DNA of 64,000 bases from Ignavibacteriales bacterium (GCA_020635275.1 JACKAA010000006.1:168438-232437), one strand, 5' to 3'. Counted from the stretch's first letter, positions 45,588 to 54,850 are shown. Program-made: numbers and translations. Notes: a model not told the origin generated them from the letters alone.

Positions 45588-46733
45588 TCAGCTTTTATTT
45601 TCAAAATGAAGTAATCCAATAATAATAGAGAAAAATATTGGTGCTAAAATAAAACCATATTTTAATTGAGAATTATCACCGATTATTCCCATTAAAAGCG
45701 GAGTGAAACCAAATCCTATCACTCCAGCACATGCAAGTAAAATCATTAATATTGTTTTATCAAAATTAAGAATAGATGAAGCTTCTGATAATATTGAAGG
45801 CCATAAACATGCTGTTGCCAATCCGGATAAAGAAATTAGTAAATAGAATTCTAGAATGAAATCTGCATACGGTAAAATAAATCCAACAATAATTCCTAAA
45901 ATTGATGATGAAAATATTATTTTCTTTAAGCTATACTTTGATGTGAAAAATGAAGTAAGTAAGCGACCAATAAACATTGAAATGGCAAAAATTGTTACAG
46001 CTAATGTTCCTGAGCGGGGAACATCACTTAAATATACCTCAACAAAACTTCTGCCCCAAAATGTATAAGCAGCTTCAATACTACCTCCCAAGAAAATAGC
46101 AACTGCAAAAAGCCAAAATTTTCCGGACATAATTATTTCCGCATAATTTTTTAATGATAATTTTTGAGGTTTTTTATCTGAAGTACTGCCTTGTAAACTT
46201 AACAGTACAGCAATTAAAAGTGAAAATATTGCAGCAGTTCTGAAAATTATTCTCCAAGATATTTCATGCGTTAACATTTCGCCAAATAGTAATGATGATA
46301 CAACTACTCCTATTGGATAAAATGCATTTGTCAGATTTAAAAATTTACCCGAATTATTTGGATGAAGATCCACAACAAGAGGATTTATAAATGCTTCCGA
46401 TAATCCGCCTCCAATTCCCATTAAAATAATTGAAGCTGCAAAAGCAAAATAAGTATTGGCAAAACTTGCTGAAAATAATCCCAGTGAAATTAAATATTGA
46501 CCTTGTGCGATAAATTGTTTTTTGCTAAAAAACTTAATGATAACAATTGAAAGAACAAGAAAAGCGAGAACTATGGTGTTTCTAAATGATTCTAAACTTC
46601 CGCTCTCAGAAAAATTAACCGAAATTGAATTTGATATTTCAGGAAGACAAACCGGAATAACAACAGAACTTATTGCAAAAGATGCAAATCCTCCCCAAAC
46701 TGAAATATCAAGTAATGTTAGTCTTTCACTCAT
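45588..46733 (-). CDS. MFS-family permease
   Basis: A 381-residue membrane protein with about twelve helices of the major facilitator superfamily. Features include the glycine-rich helix I-I-L-M-G-I-G-G-G-L-S-E-A-F-I-N-P (about 103-118) and F-G-F-T-P-L-L-M-G-I-I-G-D near the end, a pattern seen in sugar permeases such as the fucose/glucose group. It starts 7 bp after the acyl-CoA ligase stop. It probably imports a sugar or related product; substrate not assigned. Confidence 0.78.
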   Translation of the reverse strand: MSERLTLLDISVWGGFASFAISSVVIPVCLPEISNSISVNFSESGSLESFRNTIVLAFLVLSIVIIKFFSKKQFIAQGQYLISLGLFSASFANTYFAFAASIILMGIGGGLSEAFINPLVVDLHPNNSGKFLNLTNAFYPIGVVVSSLLFGEMLTHEISWRIIFRTAAIFSLLIAVLLSLQGSTSDKKPQKLSLKNYAEIIMSGKFWLFAVAIFLGGSIEAAYTFWGRSFVEVYLSDVPRSGTLAVTIFAISMFIGRLLTSFFTSKYSLKKIIFSSSILGIIVGFILPYADFILEFYLLISLSGLATACLWPSILSEASSILNFDKTILMILLACAGVIGFGFTPLLMGIIGDNSQLKYGFILAPIFFSIIIGLLHFENKS

Positions 46734-46740
46734 TAACTAT

Positions 46741-48648
46741 TTATTCCCAATGAGAAAGTATATGTTGATTTTGAGGATTATCTATATTTTTTCCCTCTGC
46801 TGTAAATAAATATTCTAATCTGCTCATATAGAATTCAGTTATTTTTCCGCGTACCATTTTTAGTGTTGTATTTAAAAATTTATTTTGCTCACTAAAACCT
46901 TCACCTAAAATTCCAATTGCAGCAGGCAGCCACCTTTCAGGAAACATTCCTTCATGTTTTCCGCCTTTTTTATATTCATCGATCTCAGATTGCAAAATAT
47001 TAATAACTTCTTTTCTTCCTTCATCAGTGTTTAATGAAAATCCTCTTTTTTTGACTTCCTCTGTTAAAGCACTTTTGTTAGGGAATAATAATGCAACTGT
47101 GTAAGGAGATTGATTATTATAAAGCATAACCTGTTCAATAAATGGTGATTGATCAACTAATGCTTCTTCAATTCCTTCGGGGCTAAATTTTTCACCATCA
47201 CTTGCAATTAATAAACTTTTAAATCTTCCTAAAACGAATAAAAAACCATCTTCATCTAAATAACCCATATCACCAGTATAAAGCCAGCCGTTCTTAATTG
47301 TTTCTTCGGTTGCTTTATCATTCTTCCAATAACCGGCCATAACATTTTCGCCTTTACAAATTATTTCACCTTTTTCTCCAAGAGGCAGTTCAACTCCATC
47401 TTCATCAACTATTTTTACATCTAAGCCTTTGACTATTGAACCTGATGAACCCATTTTATGACGAACCGGAACATTGGCTGAAATTATTGGTGCTGCTTCA
47501 CTCAATCCATAACCTTGAAACATTGGAATACCTATTGCATAAAAAAATCTTTGTAATTCTATATCTAATAAAGCGCCACCGCCAATAAAGAATTCAAGTT
47601 TGCCGCCAAAACTTTCACGTATTTTGCTGAAAAGTATTTTATCATAAAATTTTAGAATTGGTAGTTTTAATTTTTGTAAACCTCTTCCTCTCCTAAATCC
47701 GTCAGCATTATACTCATACGCAGTTTTAAGTGCCTTATTAAATAATGATTCTACTTTCTCACCTTTGGCTTTTATTCCGCTTTCAATATTTTTTCTGAAA
47801 TTTTTAGCAAGAGCCGGAACGCTTAATATAAAAACCGGTTTTGCTTCTTTAATATTTTGGGGAATATTTTTCAAAGTCTCTAAAGGTGTATTACCGACTT
47901 GTACAGAAGACATACTTGCGCCGTTTTTCATTAAAAGATAAATTCCCGCTGTATGTGCAAACGAATGATCCCAAGGTAAAATAAGCAGGGAAGAATAATA
48001 TTCAGGAATTGGGAAAATTGCAGTAGCTTGTTCAACATTTGATGTATAATTTCTATGTGTTAATATTATTCCTTTTGGATCAGCTGTTGTTCCAGATGTA
48101 TAGCAAATATTAGCGTATTCATCGCCATTTAATGATTGCCAAACTTTATTATAATCATCATAATTTGAGGAAAGATAATTTTCACCAAGTTTTGTAACAT
48201 CATCTTTATGAATTTCATTTTGTTTAAGATCTTTAATTTCATCTAATACAATTATTTTTTCTAAATCAGGCAAATCAATTTCAATCTTTCTAACTTTTTC
48301 AAGTTGAGATTTTGATACAATTACAAATTTGCAGCCTGAATGTGCCAGCCTAAATTTAAGATCATTTAATTCATCTACCTTAACAGAAATTGGAACATTT
48401 ATGGCTCCAATAAAAACAATTGCCATTTCACTCATTACCCAATCATTTCTTCCTTCAGAAATTAATGCGGCTCTTTCACCATGTTTCAATCCTAATTGAT
48501 ACAAACCCGCGCTAAAATTGTGAATTATTTTCTGCATTTCTTTATAAGTAGTTCCAACATATTTTCCATCTTTTTTTTCAAGCATCATAATATTATTAGG
48601 ATATTTTTTAACACTTTGCTCAAACATCATAGGTATTGATAATTTCAT
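46741..48648 (-). CDS. AMP-dependent synthetase/long-chain acyl-CoA ligase family
   Basis: A 635-residue adenylate-forming enzyme. The P-loop-like motif is N-I-C-Y-T-S-G-T-T-A-D-P-K-G (about 180-193). Other motifs are G-Y-G-L-S-E-A-A-P near 385, G-W-L-Y-T-G-D-M-G near 455 and K-S-L-L-I-A-S-D-G-E-K-F near 478. The form is that of long-chain fatty-acid:CoA ligases. Its C-terminal lysine region is shortened (ends in H-W-E), so the hinge-lysine residue should be checked. It is an unusual gene for a glycan locus, lying between an SGNH-fold protein and an MFS permease. Activation of a released acyl group is one inference. Confidence 0.85.
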   Translation of the reverse strand: MKLSIPMMFEQSVKKYPNNIMMLEKKDGKYVGTTYKEMQKIIHNFSAGLYQLGLKHGERAALISEGRNDWVMSEMAIVFIGAINVPISVKVDELNDLKFRLAHSGCKFVIVSKSQLEKVRKIEIDLPDLEKIIVLDEIKDLKQNEIHKDDVTKLGENYLSSNYDDYNKVWQSLNGDEYANICYTSGTTADPKGIILTHRNYTSNVEQATAIFPIPEYYSSLLILPWDHSFAHTAGIYLLMKNGASMSSVQVGNTPLETLKNIPQNIKEAKPVFILSVPALAKNFRKNIESGIKAKGEKVESLFNKALKTAYEYNADGFRRGRGLQKLKLPILKFYDKILFSKIRESFGGKLEFFIGGGALLDIELQRFFYAIGIPMFQGYGLSEAAPIISANVPVRHKMGSSGSIVKGLDVKIVDEDGVELPLGEKGEIICKGENVMAGYWKNDKATEETIKNGWLYTGDMGYLDEDGFLFVLGRFKSLLIASDGEKFSPEGIEEALVDQSPFIEQVMLYNNQSPYTVALLFPNKSALTEEVKKRGFSLNTDEGRKEVINILQSEIDEYKKGGKHEGMFPERWLPAAIGILGEGFSEQNKFLNTTLKMVRGKITEFYMSRLEYLFTAEGKNIDNPQNQHILSHWE

Positions 48649-48667
48649 AAAGACTCCAATTATTTTA

Positions 48668-49891
48668 TTAAATTATTTCTTTATTGTTTAATAAAAGTAA
48701 AAGATAATTTCCTAATTCTTCAGCTACTTTTGTGTTTCCAAGTAAATTTAAATGACGATCTGAATGATCAACACAAATTTCATCTTGGCCTTCAATTGAA
48801 AATGTAAATAGTTTTTTTTGCGGGATTGTTCTTTTGATTGTTTCTAAATAATTAAGATTTACCGGAAAGTATTTATCTTTAATTCTATAGCTTTTTACAT
48901 TTCTTACTGAATTTGGAGTAACACTATCAAAATCTTCTCGCAAAGGATAAAAAACAATCATTTTTGAATTGTTTGAAATGGAGCATGAATCAATTTTTTC
49001 GATTAATTTTTTCGTTATTTCTAACTGGTATAAATCTCTTGGCGATTTATTTTCTAAATATGGTGCAAAATGACCTCTGGAATTGATAAAATCTTCATAA
49101 GTAATAATTGTGATATTATTTGAATCTGCAAGAGCAAAAATTTCTTTTGAATATTTGTCCAAATCAATTTGAAATGTGCTATTAATTTTATTCTCAGGTG
49201 TTTCATCAATTGAATGTGCAATCGGAATTTTTTCATACCATTCTGCTAAAATCAATTCTTCAAGATTAGAATCATTATAACTTTGAATTGCTTTATATAT
49301 TAAATGAAGTAAAGCTGAATTTTTGTAATATTCATTTGGATTTAAAAATGGTCCTTCCAATTTATTCTGATTTAAGAGAAAAGTAGGTTTTAGATGTCCT
49401 GCTTTAACCCCAACATTTCTATCTGGAAAAGTATTTTCCCAAAAGTCATTTTTTGGAGTAAACCAGATTAATACTAAATCGGCTCTAAACTGTGAATAGT
49501 ATTTTTCTAATGCAATCAATTGCTGATCTTGTCCCCAAGCAGATGCTGCAACAGAAAAAACTTTAACATGTTTTTTTGAAAAATCATTTAAATAATTTTC
49601 TAAAAGTATTTCTGGCATTTCATTTGGGGGAGATGTAGCCGATTCAACTTGACTATCACCTAAAATTAAAATTACAAAATCATCTTCATCATACTTAATT
49701 TGCTGTCCCCTTAAATTAAGTTGATTTGGTCGATCATTATCAAAAGTTGCTAATTTTCTGCGCGGTGAATCTTCCCAGCCCCAACCGGAATTTAATGGCT
49801 CTAAAAAAAATCTAAGTGAAAATTCAGATAAAATTAAAAGAATAAAAATAGTCGAGAAAAGTAATAGGAAGTTTTTTAGTAAATTATTCAT
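48668..49891 (-). CDS. Membrane-anchored SGNH/GDSL-like hydrolase
   Basis: A 407-residue protein with one N-terminal membrane segment (6-26). The SGNH-like nucleophile block is I-L-I-L-G-D-S-Q-V-E-S (about 73-83; Ser in G-D-S). The late catalytic pair is C-V-D-H-S-D-R-H-L-N (D and H near residue 377). The middle block reads S-A-W-G-Q-D-Q. SGNH enzymes remove or transfer acyl groups, often O-acetyl groups on glycans. It is first in the minus operon and shares the 291-bp divergent gap, with operator copy 4, with the gene at 50183. Confidence 0.72.
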   Translation of the reverse strand: MNNLLKNFLLLFSTIFILLILSEFSLRFFLEPLNSGWGWEDSPRRKLATFDNDRPNQLNLRGQQIKYDEDDFVILILGDSQVESATSPPNEMPEILLENYLNDFSKKHVKVFSVAASAWGQDQQLIALEKYYSQFRADLVLIWFTPKNDFWENTFPDRNVGVKAGHLKPTFLLNQNKLEGPFLNPNEYYKNSALLHLIYKAIQSYNDSNLEELILAEWYEKIPIAHSIDETPENKINSTFQIDLDKYSKEIFALADSNNITIITYEDFINSRGHFAPYLENKSPRDLYQLEITKKLIEKIDSCSISNNSKMIVFYPLREDFDSVTPNSVRNVKSYRIKDKYFPVNLNYLETIKRTIPQKKLFTFSIEGQDEICVDHSDRHLNLLGNTKVAEELGNYLLLLLNNKEII

Positions 49892-50037
49892 TCTTTGTGC
49901 TTAATAAAAAGAGTCCATTTGTATTTTTATATTTAAAGATCCAATTTACTACAATTTATAATTCTAAAAATTCTATAAGTAATATTGCTGCTTAAAATAA
50001 AAAAAAATCTTATTAGATTCTTTATTATTTGTGTTAA

Positions 50038-50049
50038 ACAAACGTTTTC
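50038..50049. promoter_or_regulatory. LacI/GalR-type operator candidate, copy 4, in divergent promoter gap
   Basis: acaaacgttttc matches copy 2 at 11 of 12 positions and lies in the 291-bp gap between the divergent genes at 49891 (minus) and 50183 (plus). One repressor bound here could control both directions. A tttg at 50028-50031 and tattatta at 50052-50059 could be poor -33/-7 elements. The rest of the gap shows no gene. Confidence 0.5.
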
Positions 50050-50182
50050 ATTATTATTACAGCAACTTAGATTTTATTCTAAAATAAAACATGAAATTAC
50101 AGAATCTTATCAAATTCCTCTCTTTTTCAATCAGACTTTTATAAATTATAATTAAGATTTTAAAGTAGAATAAGGAATTCAT

Positions 50183-51133
50183 ATGCAAAAAAATGAAAAG
50201 AATTCAAAAAAAATTCAAAGAAGATCATTCCTTAAAACTGCAGCAGTTTCTACAGCAGCGTTAGCAATTGGTGCTAACAATCTAAATGCTAAAAATTTTA
50301 TTCAAGAACCAAGTGAATCTAAAAAATTTACAATGAAATTTGCTCCTCATTTTGGCATGTTTAAAAATATTGCGGGTGAAGATTTAGTTGATCAATTAAA
50401 TTTTGTTGCTGATCAAGGATTTACTGCTCTTGAAGATAATGGAATGAAATCCAGGTCAATTTCTGACCAAGAAAAAATTGCATCAACTATGACAAAATTA
50501 AACTTAACAATGGGTGTATTTGTTGCTCACAAAATTTATTGGAATGAACCGAACTTAACAAGCGGAAAACAAGATTTACGTGATGAATTTTTGAATGATA
50601 TTAAAGAATCAGTTGAAGTTGCAAAACGTGTTAATGCAAAATGGATGACAGTAGTTCCTGGTCATGTTGATTTGCGTTTAGAATTGGATTATCAAACTGC
50701 AAATGTTGTTGAAACATTAAAACAAGCAAGTTCAATTTTAGAACCACATGGTTTGGTAATGGTTTTGGAACCTTTAAATTTTTATAATCATCCAGGTCTA
50801 TTTTTAAAGAAAATTCCGCAAGCATTTCAAATTTGTAAAGCTGTTAACAGTCCGGCTTGTAAAATATTAGATGATTTATATCATCAGCAAGTTCAGGAAG
50901 GAAATTTAATACCAAATATTGATATGGCATATGATGAAATTGGATATTTCCAAATCGGAGATAATCCGGGAAGAAAGGAACCAACTACTGGAGAAATTAA
51001 TTACAAAAATGTTTTTGAACATATCCATAATAAAGGATTTAAAGGAATTTTAGGAATGGAACACGGAAACAGCAAAGACGGAAAAGAAGGTGAAATGGCT
51101 GTTATAGAAGCATATCGCAAATGTGATATTTAA
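50183..51133 (+). CDS. Exported hydroxypyruvate-isomerase-like TIM-barrel protein
   Basis: A 316-residue protein with a Tat signal (Q-R-R-S-F-L-K, R13-R14, then an alanine-rich stretch ending near N-L-N-A-K-N). The domain is the AP-endonuclease-2-like TIM barrel of the hydroxypyruvate isomerase group, with H-F-G-M-F near the start, V-M-V-L-E-P-L-N (metal Glu), L-D-D-L-Y-H-Q-Q and Q-I-G-D-N-P-G-R-K-E-P near the end. Exported members occur with DUF1080 and Gfo/Idh/MocA genes in sugar loci, where a role in elimination or epimerisation of 3-keto sugars is proposed. It leads the second oxidation module and follows operator copy 4. Confidence 0.8.
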   Translation: MQKNEKNSKKIQRRSFLKTAAVSTAALAIGANNLNAKNFIQEPSESKKFTMKFAPHFGMFKNIAGEDLVDQLNFVADQGFTALEDNGMKSRSISDQEKIASTMTKLNLTMGVFVAHKIYWNEPNLTSGKQDLRDEFLNDIKESVEVAKRVNAKWMTVVPGHVDLRLELDYQTANVVETLKQASSILEPHGLVMVLEPLNFYNHPGLFLKKIPQAFQICKAVNSPACKILDDLYHQQVQEGNLIPNIDMAYDEIGYFQIGDNPGRKEPTTGEINYKNVFEHIHNKGFKGILGMEHGNSKDGKEGEMAVIEAYRKCDI

Positions 51134-51154
51134 TATTTTAAATGGAGTATTAAA

Positions 51155-51823
51155 ATGAACCAAAAATTTATTTGGATTTTTTTAATTCTCATTTTTTTGA
51201 TCTCTTGTACTCAAAAACAAGAAAATAATAATATTCAAAATGTAATTGTTCCTGATAAAAGAATTGAACTTTGGAATGGTCAGGATTTTAAAGCTTGGAT
51301 TAAATTTATTCCGGATAAAAATGTAAATCCAGATTCAGTTTGGTTTATTAGTGATGAAAATCTTTATTGTGCTGGAAATCCTATTTGTTATATAAGGACT
51401 AATTCAAAATATAAGAATTACAAACTAACTGTTGTTTGGAGATGGCCAGAAGAACCGGGAAATAGCGGCGTACTTTTACATATTGAAGAGCCGGATACTG
51501 TTTGGCCAAAATGTATTGAAGCTCAGTTGATGCACGAAAATGCTGGTGATTTTTACGTAATCAATGGAACTGATTTTGATGAGTTAATTGATAAACCTTC
51601 AAGAAGATTGGCAAAAAAAGAAAGCAATAGTGAAAATAAACCGGGTGAATGGAATACTTACGAAATATATTGTCAAGAAAATACAATCACATTATTTGTT
51701 AATAATGTTTTGCAAAATAAAGCAACAAATTGTTCGGTCAAATCTGGACAAATAGGTTTTCAGAGTGAAGGTAAACCAATTGAGTTTAAAGAAATATTTA
51801 TTGAACCTCTAAAATTAAGTTAA
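51155..51823 (+). CDS. DUF1080 (3-keto-disaccharide hydrolase-like) lipoprotein, third paralogue
   Basis: A 222-residue lipoprotein (lipobox L-I-S-C, Cys18) with one DUF1080 jelly-roll. It opens I-E-L-W-N-G-Q-D-F-K-A-W-I, the core reads P-G-N-S-G-V-L-L-H, the substrate-face strand is W-P-K-C-I-E-A-Q-L, and it ends I-E-F-K-E-I-F-I-E-P. Upstream is the TIM-barrel gene (21-bp gap) and downstream, 9 bp away, the cytochrome/SUMF1 fusion. It belongs to the second oxidation module. Activity on a 3-keto glycoside is by family name, not shown here. Confidence 0.83.
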   Translation: MNQKFIWIFLILIFLISCTQKQENNNIQNVIVPDKRIELWNGQDFKAWIKFIPDKNVNPDSVWFISDENLYCAGNPICYIRTNSKYKNYKLTVVWRWPEEPGNSGVLLHIEEPDTVWPKCIEAQLMHENAGDFYVINGTDFDELIDKPSRRLAKKESNSENKPGEWNTYEIYCQENTITLFVNNVLQNKATNCSVKSGQIGFQSEGKPIEFKEIFIEPLKLS

Positions 51824-51832
51824 TTCTGGCAT

Positions 51833-53326
51833 ATGCTGAAAAAATTAAAAAAATCGTTATTCAATAAAAATGTGATATTTATTTTAATTGGCTTCATTAC
51901 TTTCATGATTTTTAATTATGGTTATGAAGCTACATCAACAAATGAATTTTGTGAATCTTGTCATGTACATCCTCAAGCTATTGAATCATGGAAAATTGGC
52001 CCACATGTTTATAATGAGAGCGGAGTTAAAGTTAATTGCGTTGATTGCCATTTACCTCCAAGCGGTTTTGATAGATTCTCTGCAAAAGTAACAACCGGAT
52101 TAAGAGATGTATATGGTTATGTATTTAAAGATTCATCTGATTTTAACTGGGAACAAATGTCCCAAAGAGAATCAGCTGAAAAACATGTTTATCAATCGGG
52201 ATGTTTAAAATGTCACCAAAATCTTTTCCCGCCGAAACTTTCCAGAAAAGGTGAAGATGCTCATCTTTATTATGATCAAAATAAAGAAAAAATTAGATGT
52301 ATAAATTGTCATCTTCAAACAGGACATTTTCATGAAAAATCTGAAATTGAAACTGAAGAAAAAATTAATAAGGAAATTTATACTAAGTCAGCTGAAATAG
52401 ATACTTTTAAAAATTTTATTGAAACTTTACCTGGTTCCAAAATAGATTTTGAAATGATTGCTATACCAGATGGAAAATTTTTAATGGGTAGTCCTGATGA
52501 TGAAGAATACAGAGAAAAAGATGAAGGTCCTCAAGTTGAAGTATCACTTAGCAAATATTTTATAGGAAAAACAGAAGTAACTTGGGATGAATATAATTTA
52601 TTTTTAGTGGAGACCGGAACTGAGGGAAGAACAGAAGATCAAGTTGAGAATTTGAAAAATAATAATTCTGTCGATGGAATTTCTGGACCGACACCGCCTT
52701 ATGGAAATCCTGGACAAGGTTGGGGAAGAGGTTCAAGACCGGCAATAACTATGACTCATTATGCAGCTCAAAAATATTGCGAATGGCTAACAATTAAAAC
52801 TGGTAAAAAATACAGATTGCCAACCGAAGCAGAATGGGAATACGCTTGCAGAGGTAATTCAAACGGTGCATATTTCTTTGACGGTAAGCCGTCTGATTAT
52901 TCAAGTGAGAGTTTCTGGAATTCTTTTTTTGGTGTTGATACGACTATTATTAATTCATTTGTTATTTATAATCAAAATAGTAATAATAAAACCGGTCTGC
53001 CTGAATCAAAAAATCCTAATGCATTTGGACTTTTAAATACTTTAGGAAATGTTAAAGAATTTTGTTCAGACTATTATAAAGAAGATATTTATCAATCTTA
53101 TTATAATAAAGTTATTCAAAATCCAATTGGACCTGCTTCTGGTAAAGAACATGTTATTAAAGGCGGTTCATACAAAAGCGATGCATCTAAATTACGAATT
53201 GCTTCAAGAGATTATACAAGACATGACGCTTGGCTAGTAACTGATCCGCAAATTCCTAAAAGTTTATGGTGGTATTCAGATTGTAAAGATGTTGGTTTTA
53301 GAGTTGTTTGTGAATTTAACGAATAA
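51833..53326 (+). CDS. NapC/NirT-like tetraheme cytochrome fused to SUMF1 domain
   Basis: A 497-residue fusion. One N-terminal membrane helix (13-29) anchors a domain with four C-x-x-C-H heme motifs at 40-44, 69-73, 124-128 and 156-160, the layout of NapC/NirT quinol dehydrogenases. After a linker (about 170-205), a SUMF1/formylglycine-generating-enzyme-like domain runs to the end, with I-P-D-G-K-F-L-M-G-S-P, Y-R-L-P-T-E-A-E-W-E-Y and V-G-F-R-V-V. The G-G-S segment lacks the Cys pair of true FGE (G-G-S-Y-K-S-D-A-S), so sulfatase activation is unlikely. It sits between DUF1080 and a Gfo/Idh/MocA gene, suggesting electron transfer from sugar oxidation. Confidence 0.8.
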   Translation: MLKKLKKSLFNKNVIFILIGFITFMIFNYGYEATSTNEFCESCHVHPQAIESWKIGPHVYNESGVKVNCVDCHLPPSGFDRFSAKVTTGLRDVYGYVFKDSSDFNWEQMSQRESAEKHVYQSGCLKCHQNLFPPKLSRKGEDAHLYYDQNKEKIRCINCHLQTGHFHEKSEIETEEKINKEIYTKSAEIDTFKNFIETLPGSKIDFEMIAIPDGKFLMGSPDDEEYREKDEGPQVEVSLSKYFIGKTEVTWDEYNLFLVETGTEGRTEDQVENLKNNNSVDGISGPTPPYGNPGQGWGRGSRPAITMTHYAAQKYCEWLTIKTGKKYRLPTEAEWEYACRGNSNGAYFFDGKPSDYSSESFWNSFFGVDTTIINSFVIYNQNSNNKTGLPESKNPNAFGLLNTLGNVKEFCSDYYKEDIYQSYYNKVIQNPIGPASGKEHVIKGGSYKSDASKLRIASRDYTRHDAWLVTDPQIPKSLWWYSDCKDVGFRVVCEFNE

Positions 53327-53394
53327 AATAAATGGTACTAAATTAAAAAAGGTTTAGAATCCAAAATTTTGAACAATTAATTAGAGGTGTAATT

Positions 53395-54735
53395 ATGGCA
53401 AACAAATTTAACAGAAGAGATTTTTTAACATTAGGTGCTGTAGCAACAACTGGACTAATTGTTGGATGTAGTGTTTCAAATGAAAAGAAAAGAACTATGG
53501 AAGCCAAACAATTTTTGGATCAAGCAAATGAAGGAAAAGAGTTGAAAGCTGGTTTAATTGGCTGCGGAGGTAGAGGAACTGGTGCTGCAATTAACTTTTT
53601 AAGTGCAGGCCCAAACTTAAAAATTCATGCATTGGGAGATGTGTTTAAAGATAGAGTTGATGGTTGCAAACAAAAAATATTAGATGAAAAAAAGCATACT
53701 GTACCTGATGAAAATTGTTTTGTTGGTTTTGATGCATTTGAAAAAGTAATTGATTCAGGTGTTGATGTAATAATTTTGGCTACACCTCCACATTTTAGAC
53801 CACAACATTTTGCCGCTGCTATTGATGCAAGAAAACATGTGTTTATGGAAAAACCGGTTGCGGTAGATCCGGTTGGGGCAAGATCAATAATTGCTTCATC
53901 AAAAAAAGCAGAAGCTCTTGGATTAGTTGTTGGTACAGGAACACAAAGGAGACATCAAAGGGACTATGTGGCTACATTTAAAGAAATTTATGAAGGTGCA
54001 ATTGGTGATATAGTTTCCGCAAATTGTTATTGGAATCAAAGTCAATTATGGTACAGAACTCCTCAAAAAGGCTGGTCTGAAATGGAATATATGATTCGTG
54101 ATTGGGTTAACTGGACATGGCTTTCCGGAGATCATATTGTTGAACAGCATGTTCACAATATAGATGTAATTAATTGGTTCTCTGAAAAACATCCAGTAAA
54201 AGCTGTCGGATTTGGTTCAAGACAAAGAAGAGTTACCGGCGATCAATATGATAATTTTAGCGTGGATTTTGAATATGAAAATGGAATGCATGTTCATAGT
54301 ATGTGCAGGCAAATAAATGGATGTGTAACAAATGTTTCAGAAAGTATTCAAGGAACAAAAGGATCAAGTAATTGCCAAAACTCAATTTTAGACTTGCAAG
54401 GAAATAAAATTTGGGAATACCAATATCCAAAACCTGAAGGTTGGAAAGAAGGTGATGCTCTACCGGAAGATTATAATCCTTCAGTTAAAATTTCACCTTA
54501 TGTTCAAGAACATATAGATCTTGTACAAGCAATACGGGAAAATAAACCTTATGTAGAAGCTGAAGCAACTGCAATTTCAACTATGTGTGCAATTATGGGA
54601 AGAATTTCTGCTTATACTGGCAAAGAAGTTACCTGGGAAGAAATAATGAATTCAGATTTACAACTTGGTCCAAAAGAATATAAATTAGGCCCGGTCAATA
54701 TTGATAAGAGCATTGCTGTACCAGGAGTTGCATAG
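53395..54735 (+). CDS. Exported Gfo/Idh/MocA-family oxidoreductase
   Basis: A 446-residue enzyme with Tat signal N-R-R-D-F (R7, R8) and lipobox-like V-G-C (Cys25), with an aggtg ribosome site. The Rossmann loop is G-L-I-G-C-G-G-R-G-T-G and E-K-P is intact in H-V-F-M-E-K-P-V. The substrate domain holds V-E-Q-H-V-H-N-I-D-V-I-N-W-F, where the His is usual. It closes the second oxidation module, 68 bp after the cytochrome fusion, and is followed by the hairpin at 54804. It is the fourth Gfo/Idh/MocA oxidoreductase of the window. Confidence 0.88.
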   Translation: MANKFNRRDFLTLGAVATTGLIVGCSVSNEKKRTMEAKQFLDQANEGKELKAGLIGCGGRGTGAAINFLSAGPNLKIHALGDVFKDRVDGCKQKILDEKKHTVPDENCFVGFDAFEKVIDSGVDVIILATPPHFRPQHFAAAIDARKHVFMEKPVAVDPVGARSIIASSKKAEALGLVVGTGTQRRHQRDYVATFKEIYEGAIGDIVSANCYWNQSQLWYRTPQKGWSEMEYMIRDWVNWTWLSGDHIVEQHVHNIDVINWFSEKHPVKAVGFGSRQRRVTGDQYDNFSVDFEYENGMHVHSMCRQINGCVTNVSESIQGTKGSSNCQNSILDLQGNKIWEYQYPKPEGWKEGDALPEDYNPSVKISPYVQEHIDLVQAIRENKPYVEAEATAISTMCAIMGRISAYTGKEVTWEEIMNSDLQLGPKEYKLGPVNIDKSIAVPGVA

Positions 54736-54803
54736 CAAAAATTAAAGATAAAACTTGATGTATGAATGACTTAAAAATTCATTAATCTTAAGTAATTCTC
54801 TAA

Positions 54804-54850
54804 AATAAATAGTACTGAAAATCAAAACCGTCACCTCAGTACTATTTATT
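54804..54850. terminator. Perfect 15-bp hairpin, probable terminator
   Basis: aataaatagtactga at 54804-54818 pairs perfectly with 54836-54850 around a 17-base loop. It follows the oxidoreductase stop by about 70 bp. The stem is AT-rich and the tail (attttatt) is only moderately T-rich, so termination efficiency is uncertain. It separates the second oxidation module from the rhamnosidase unit. Confidence 0.65.
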
